NCBI GenBank assembly: GCA_902803035.1
Contig: CADCON010000130.1
Coordinates: forward strand, 1 to 10,478
Origin: an uncultured Ruminococcus sp.
GTDB lineage: Bacteria > Bacillota > Clostridia > Oscillospirales > Acutalibacteraceae
Direction: 5' to 3'
DNA: 10,478 nucleotides
Both the position numbers and the translations under genes were made by a program. A model generated the notes under the pieces. The model was given only the letters and a program-made list of their open reading frames with translations, had not been told where the DNA came from and made no database searches. Of the stretch, positions 6,711 through 10,478 are shown in pieces. Position 1 is the first letter of the stretch, and every line of letters begins with the position of its first letter.

Positions 6711-6779
6711 AGAGTTCAGAAAAAATCCGCCTTGCTTGCTTTGTTGCGAGAGCACTCATTTTGGAAAGGACAGTTGATA

Positions 6780-8375
6780 ATGCTAAAAAAAATCACCGCG
6801 CTGTTACTTGCGATATCCATCCTGGGCTCCATCCAGGCCTGCTCTATGCCTGACGCTATTTTCGGCGACGACGCCTTCCGGAAGGAAGAAGAAACCGGTG
6901 CTGTGGCCGCGCTGGATATCTATTCCTTCGACCTTATGCTTGACGGCGAAAAATATGAGCTTCCAATCAACTTTTCGGCTCTGTCTTCCAAAGGCTGGAG
7001 CATTCAGGAACCCGCCCCCGCAGAAGAAGGCGACACAACCGCGCAGGAAGAACAGACGCCTGCCTACACCGCCGAATCCACTCTGGAGCCGGACGCATAT
7101 TCCGATTATGTCCCGGTGGAAAAAATGGGGCTGGTTCTTGGTGTGAAATTCTGGAATCCCGACAGATCCGCAGCACCTCTCACAAGCTGCAGGGTAGTGG
7201 GTCTCAGACTTGACCCTTCCTACGGCAAGCAGCCGCCCTTCTCCATTCACGAGCATGAGATGGGAGTCGGTTCACCTTACGAAAAGGTCATTGATCTCTG
7301 CGGCAAGCCCTCCTACATCATGAATAACCTCCCGACCGGCGAACTTCAGTCAATTAATAATGTAAAATTCTTTGACACCGACGAACCCACTTCTCCCACT
7401 CTTATCTACAAGCTCGATGACCATTCGCAGTTCATCTTCACTATGAACGGAACGGAAGGCACAGAAAAAGCTGTCGTTTCGCTCGTTATGGAAAACAACG
7501 CCGAAAAAGAAGAGGAATACGATTACAATAAGGAAATCAGATACAAACCCGAGGCGATCGACCTTTACAAGGGACCCAATCTTCTCGGCAAGACTTTCAG
7601 CGAGTTTTCCTTCAAGTATGATGGCAATCTCTACACGCTCCCTATCCCTGTCCGCAAGCTGCTGGACGACGGATGGCAGTTTGTCCGCGGCTACGGCGAG
7701 CGCGTTCCTCCCGGAACCACCGCTGACGGCGTCATCATGCGCAAGGGCAACACTGCTATCACCCTTAAAGTTCATAATTACGATATGAAATACGCCCTCA
7801 CCGCCGTCAATTGCTACGCGATCAGCCTTGACGCGGCTTTGACAGGACCTAACGTCGATATTCTCCTCTCCAAGGGCATTACTCTCGGATCAACCGAAAA
7901 GGAGCTTGTGGCCGCTTTCGGCAAGGAATACGCCAAAACCCATGCTGTCCCCGAACGCACGACGAATGAGGAAGCCGGAGAAGGCGGGGAAAAACAGCCT
8001 GTTACCATCAATGTCGGCGAAACCGACAAGTACGAATTCGCGGATATGCCCGGCGTGTATATTGAGAAGAACGTCGGCGAGGAATTCACGGTTTATTCCT
8101 ATGTCATGCCGGACGATGTTCCCACTGTCACGCTGCCCGTTTCCATCACGGATATCGGCGACACCGGCGCGGCGCTTCTGGGCGACGTCAGAAAGCATAT
8201 TGACGTCTACGTCGATAATTCCAACGGGCTTGTAACCAGATTCTACCTCCAGAATTGTCCCGAATACATCGTTGACGAAGCGAAGATCATCGAACAGCAG
8301 ATGGAGGAAGCCAGAAAGAAAGAGCACGAGGAATGGCTCAAACAGCAGGAAGAACAGGAAAGCAGCAACGGCTGA
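6780..8375 (+). CDS. Large predicted lipoprotein with two related halves, function unknown
   Basis: The 531-residue product starts with MLKKITALLLAISILGSIQAC, shown here only as the signal and a lipobox-like IQAC with Cys21. It should be exported and anchored; Gln at -2 is a little unusual. Two halves repeat. DGEKYELPINF...SKGW (55-73) matches DGNLYTLPIPV...DDGW (281-299). GSPYEKVIDLCGKP (164-177) matches GSTEKELVAAFGKE (370-383), a short pattern reminiscent of BamE-like lipoproteins. An acidic Thr/Ala/Glu linker lies at about 75-105. The last 35 residues are a charged, Glu/Lys/Gln-rich helix, probably coiled coil. The start is supported by GGAAAGGA (6763-6770), nine bases ahead; an in-frame TTG at 6732 lacks such a site. 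It has its own promoter and terminator. I do not recognise a named family or function. Confidence 0.88.
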   Translation: MLKKITALLLAISILGSIQACSMPDAIFGDDAFRKEEETGAVAALDIYSFDLMLDGEKYELPINFSALSSKGWSIQEPAPAEEGDTTAQEEQTPAYTAESTLEPDAYSDYVPVEKMGLVLGVKFWNPDRSAAPLTSCRVVGLRLDPSYGKQPPFSIHEHEMGVGSPYEKVIDLCGKPSYIMNNLPTGELQSINNVKFFDTDEPTSPTLIYKLDDHSQFIFTMNGTEGTEKAVVSLVMENNAEKEEEYDYNKEIRYKPEAIDLYKGPNLLGKTFSEFSFKYDGNLYTLPIPVRKLLDDGWQFVRGYGERVPPGTTADGVIMRKGNTAITLKVHNYDMKYALTAVNCYAISLDAALTGPNVDILLSKGITLGSTEKELVAAFGKEYAKTHAVPERTTNEEAGEGGEKQPVTINVGETDKYEFADMPGVYIEKNVGEEFTVYSYVMPDDVPTVTLPVSITDIGDTGAALLGDVRKHIDVYVDNSNGLVTRFYLQNCPEYIVDEAKIIEQQMEEARKKEHEEWLKQQEEQESSNG

Positions 8376-8407
8376 TAACGTCAGCCTGATACCTGATCAC
8401 TCATTAC

Positions 8408-8451
8408 AGGGACTCCAAAGGGCAGCGATGCTCCGGCGGAGTCCCTTTTTT
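8408..8451 (+). terminator. Rho-independent terminator of the lipoprotein gene
   Basis: AGGGACTCC (8408-8416) pairs with GGAGTCCCT (8438-8446), followed by a run of T to 8451. A small inner stem (GCA/TGC) is possible in the loop. It begins 33 bp after the stop codon. Confidence 0.92.
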
Positions 8452-8532
8452 GTGTGTTTCCACAAAAATCATTTCTACAGGAGCCGGCAACTATGCGAAA
8501 AGACAATTTGTGGAGAACAACCCAATTAATTC

Positions 8533-8561
8533 TTGACTTTAGCACGCTGCATCGTTATACT
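8533..8561 (+). promoter_or_regulatory. Sigma-70-type promoter for the TrmB-like regulator
   Basis: TTGACT (8533-8538) and TATACT (8556-8561) are separated by 17 bp. The expected transcription start near 8568 leaves a leader of about 55 nt. The preceding 80 bp after the terminator hold no other recognisable signal. Confidence 0.82.
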
Positions 8562-8569
8562 TATGCATA
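8562..8569. promoter_or_regulatory. Palindrome at the transcription start, possible operator
   Basis: TATGCATA (8562-8569) is a perfect 8-bp palindrome that begins directly after the -10 box and covers the predicted start. A bound dimer here would block RNA polymerase, so it is a candidate self-regulatory site for the following gene. Eight bases can arise by chance in AT-rich DNA. Confidence 0.25.
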
Positions 8570-8623
8570 TCAGGCTGTTAGTATTACCAAACAGAACTAC
8601 TTCTACTGAAAGGAAGCGGTCGT

Positions 8624-9337
8624 ATGTCTGCTGCATTCGCGGGCGACAAGCTGACCCTCTTCGGGCTGACACGGCAGGAAGCCACGATCTACCGCGCGCT
8701 CTGCCGCGAGGACGCCCCGCTCACAGGGTACGAAATCGCAAAGCTCACGGGCATTTCCCGCTCGAATGTCTACGCGGCAGTCGGTTCGCTCACGGAAAAA
8801 GGGGCGGCTTATATCATGGACGGCTCGCCCGCACGGTATTCGGCCGTCAGCCCGGAGGAATTCTGCGGGCGTTACATACGCAGGCTGGAAGGCTTCGCGC
8901 GGGAGCTTCAGAAGGAACTGCCCTGCGGATCGGGACACACCGGCGGGTATATCACCATCAACGGGCGCGCCCGCATAATGGACACCGTACATGGAATGCT
9001 GGATTCTGTGCGGGAAAGGGTTTATATCGCCTCGGACAGCGAATTTGTCGGGGAAATTGCCGCTGACCTCGCCGGGCTGATCGCACGCGGCTTGAAGGTG
9101 GTCATTATCGCCCCTGGCACAACGGACGTTCCGGAAGGCGCGGTGTTTTACCACGCCGAATGCGGCAGCGGACAGATCCGTATCATCGCAGACGGCGCGA
9201 GCGTTCTCACCGGGGAGATCAGCCGCGACGGATTGCCCTGCTCCTGTCTGTTCAGCACCAAGGAAAATCTGGTCAGCGTCCTGAAGGAATCTCTCAGCAA
9301 TCAGATCAAGCTGATTCACCTGAAAAACGCCGACTGA
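8624..9337 (+). CDS. TrmB-family winged-helix transcriptional regulator
   Basis: The 237-residue protein begins with an N-terminal winged helix. LTLFGLTRQEATIYRALCRE (10-29) is the typical TrmB opening, followed by GYEIAKLTGISRSNVYAAVG (35-54) as the recognition helix region and a wing ending near RYSAV (71-75). A helical linker (76-100) leads to a domain (about 110-235) with the pattern of the phospholipase-D-like fold that TrmB proteins carry, for example RVYIASDSEFVGEI (132-145) and GLKVVIIAP (156-164). No HKD catalytic motif is seen, as expected for a ligand-sensing version. It lacks the C-terminal sugar-binding domain of archaeal TrmB. The ATG at 8624 has AAAGGAAG seven bases upstream. 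Family members sense sugars or other metabolites; ligand and targets here are unknown. No clear terminator follows. Confidence 0.88.
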   Translation: MSAAFAGDKLTLFGLTRQEATIYRALCREDAPLTGYEIAKLTGISRSNVYAAVGSLTEKGAAYIMDGSPARYSAVSPEEFCGRYIRRLEGFARELQKELPCGSGHTGGYITINGRARIMDTVHGMLDSVRERVYIASDSEFVGEIAADLAGLIARGLKVVIIAPGTTDVPEGAVFYHAECGSGQIRIIADGASVLTGEISRDGLPCSCLFSTKENLVSVLKESLSNQIKLIHLKNAD

Positions 9338-9533
9338 AATTCCACAGGCTATTGACCGCCGCCAATTATACTATTGATTCAGACCCTGCTGACGCATCTC
9401 CACGTGTGCGGAATGGCGCAAGACGCCCAACGGCACTGACTGATATTTTCACCAGATGAAGCCGAAGACGGTTCTTCGTGTACGACTGACGTGAAAAGAT
9501 ATGTAAGCAGGCTCTCAGGAAGGATTGTTAATC
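9338..9533 (+). other. Leader region ahead of the decarboxylase with small hairpins
   Basis: No gene is visible in this 196-bp gap. Two compact hairpins can be drawn. The first is GGCG (9415-9418) with CGCC (9424-9427), flanked by GTGC (9406-9409) and GCAC (9433-9436) across symmetrical 5-nt internal loops. The second is CGAAG (9463-9467) with CTTCG (9474-9478). CACGTG at 9401-9406 is a hexamer palindrome. I could not match the region to a known lysine riboswitch or T-box, and no well-spaced -35/-10 pair is apparent. The last bases hold the ribosome site AGGAAGGA (9517-9524). Confidence 0.45.
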
Positions 9534-10478
9534 ATGTACAAGACACCATTCGTCACACTCGAATTGCTGAGGGAGATCGAAAAGACCTATCCCACGCCCT
9601 ATCACATCTACGATGAAAAGGGCATCCGCGAAAACGCCCGCCGCCTGTACAAGGCCTTTTCATGGAACAAAGGCTTCAAGGAGTATTTCGCGGTCAAGGC
9701 GACCCCCAATCCCTACATCATGAAGATTCTCGCCGAGGAAGGCTGCGGCTCCGACTGCTCGTCCTATACCGAATTGCTGCTGGCGGAATCCATCGGCAAT
9801 ACCGGCAGCGATATCATGTTTTCCTCCAACACCACCCCGCCGGAGGATTTCGTCCTGGCGCGCAAGTTGGGCGCGATCATCAACCTTGACGACATTACGC
9901 ACATCGACTTTCTGGAGAAGGTCGCCGGCATTCCGGACACCGTCTGCTGCCGCTTCAATCCCGGCGGATACTTTGAGCTTGGCACCGACATCATGGACAA
10001 CCCCGGCGAGGCCAAGTACGGCATGACCCACGAGCAGATCATCAAGGCATTCCGCATTCTCCAAGAGAAGGGCGTCAGGCATTTCGGCATTCACAGCTTC
10101 CTCGCCAGCAATACCGTCACCAACGACTACTATCCCGAACTGGCCCGCCAGCTCTTCGAGCTTGCCGTCGAGCTGAAGGAAAAGACCGGCGCGTCGGTTG
10201 AATTCATCAATCTCTCCGGCGGCATCGGCATTCCCTACCGCCCCGGACAGGAGCCTAACGACATCATGGTCATCGGCGAAGGCGTCCGCCAGCAGTATGA
10301 AGCCATTCTCACCCCCGCCGGAATGGATAATGTCGCCATTTTCACCGAGCTGGGCAGATTCATGCTGGCTCCTTACGGTCACCTGGTGACCAAGGCGATT
10401 CACCGCAAGGAAACCTACAAGCATTACATCGGCGTGGACGCCTGCGCCTGCAACCTCATGCGTCCGGCCATGTACGGC
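9534..10478 (+). CDS. Diaminopimelate decarboxylase-like PLP enzyme, N-terminal 315 residues
   Basis: The frame opens at ATG 9534 with AGGAAGGA nine bases upstream and is still open at the window end, so the 3' part is missing. It is a fold-type III (alanine racemase-like) PLP decarboxylase. YFAVKATPNPYIMKIL (51-66) contains the PLP lysine, Lys55. GSDCSSYTELLLAESIG (72-88), INLSGGIGIPYRP (225-237), FTELGRFMLAPYG (270-282) and GVDACACNLMRPAMYG (300-315) follow the LysA order. The usual HCHIGSQ motif is replaced by HSFLASNT (187-194), and the glycine-rich EPGR by ELGR. LysA makes L-lysine and CO2 from meso-diaminopimelate; ornithine/arginine or carboxynorspermidine decarboxylases are relatives. 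The substrate is uncertain because the catalytic Cys region lies beyond the window. Confidence 0.9.
   Translation, partial: MYKTPFVTLELLREIEKTYPTPYHIYDEKGIRENARRLYKAFSWNKGFKEYFAVKATPNPYIMKILAEEGCGSDCSSYTELLLAESIGNTGSDIMFSSNTTPPEDFVLARKLGAIINLDDITHIDFLEKVAGIPDTVCCRFNPGGYFELGTDIMDNPGEAKYGMTHEQIIKAFRILQEKGVRHFGIHSFLASNTVTNDYYPELARQLFELAVELKEKTGASVEFINLSGGIGIPYRPGQEPNDIMVIGEGVRQQYEAILTPAGMDNVAIFTELGRFMLAPYGHLVTKAIHRKETYKHYIGVDACACNLMRPAMYG

Larger units (their letters stand above)
6442..6779. other. AT-rich divergent intergenic region (338 bp)
   Basis: No gene is visible here. It carries the promoter of the minus-strand flavodoxin operon and that of the plus-strand lipoprotein. Base composition falls sharply compared with the flanking genes, with A- and T-tracts concentrated at 6639-6700. 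The 9-bp sequence CAAATTCCT is repeated directly at 6592-6600 and 6615-6623, a 23-bp period. TAAAATT (6639-6645) and AATTTTA (6653-6659) form an inverted repeat. The tracts may bend the DNA or act as an UP element for the lipoprotein promoter. Confidence 0.7.

Noticed and set aside
8624..9337. Phospholipase D or nuclease activity of the regulator's C-terminal domain
   Set aside because: No HxKxxxxD motif is present. The fold is expected in TrmB proteins as a non-catalytic sensor.
9352..9372. TTGACC and TATACT as a promoter ahead of the decarboxylase
   Set aside because: The boxes are only 9 bp apart, far from the needed 16-18 bp. Neither has a good partner at the right distance.
9660..10424. 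A 254-codon minus-strand frame opposite the decarboxylase
   Set aside because: The plus strand encodes a full set of LysA motifs with a strong start. The opposite frame has repetitive Asp/Gly/Ala/Val composition, typical of antisense shadows.
1..10478. Defence system, prophage, CRISPR array or transposon
   Set aside because: No integrase, transposase, Cas, restriction, toxin-antitoxin or regularly spaced repeats are visible. All long genes fit housekeeping, metabolic or envelope families.

Overview
The window looks like ordinary chromosome from a moderately GC-rich bacterium, most probably a member of the Bacillota (class Clostridia). This is an inference from strong AGGAGG-type ribosome binding sites, canonical -35/-10 promoters, lipoproteins with short Gram-positive style signal peptides, and protein families common in gut Clostridia. 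I see no rRNA, tRNA, CRISPR array, insertion sequence or phage module.

Layout. (1) The 3' end of a cyclophilin-type peptidyl-prolyl isomerase gene, closed by a long hairpin (1-362). (2) A monocistronic ArsB/NhaD-like membrane permease with a near-consensus promoter (417-1668). It converges on the next block across a two-way terminator (1701-1755). About 190 bp of gene-poor DNA beside it carries what may be a broken small gene. (3) A run of six genes on the minus strand, read from 6441 down to 1949: flavodoxin, iron-type alcohol dehydrogenase, nitroreductase, small SpoT-like HD hydrolase, PfkB-family kinase and a YkuD-type L,D-transpeptidase lipoprotein. A consensus promoter lies ahead of the flavodoxin (6511-6539). 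No convincing terminator lies between the genes, so they may form one long transcript. The HD/kinase/transpeptidase part is the tightest, with gaps of 4 and 22 nt. (4) An AT-rich divergent intergenic region of 338 bp. (5) A large secreted lipoprotein built from two related halves, with its own extended -10 promoter and terminator (6682-8451). (6) A TrmB-like winged-helix regulator with its own promoter (8533-9337). (7) A structured 196-bp leader and the first 315 codons of a diaminopimelate decarboxylase-like gene that runs off the window.

How they may work together. Flavodoxin, NAD(P)H-dependent Fe-ADH and nitroreductase form a plausible aldehyde and electrophile detoxification or electron-disposal group. 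The HD hydrolase and kinase suggest nucleotide, alarmone or sugar-phosphate metabolism. The transpeptidase and the duplicated lipoprotein are envelope proteins. The regulator may control itself or the adjacent decarboxylase; nothing in the sequence proves this.

I did not find a clearly new defence or mobile system. The most interesting items are the duplicated lipoprotein, the coupled HD hydrolase-kinase pair, the divergent decarboxylase and the possible gene remnant at 1772-1922.
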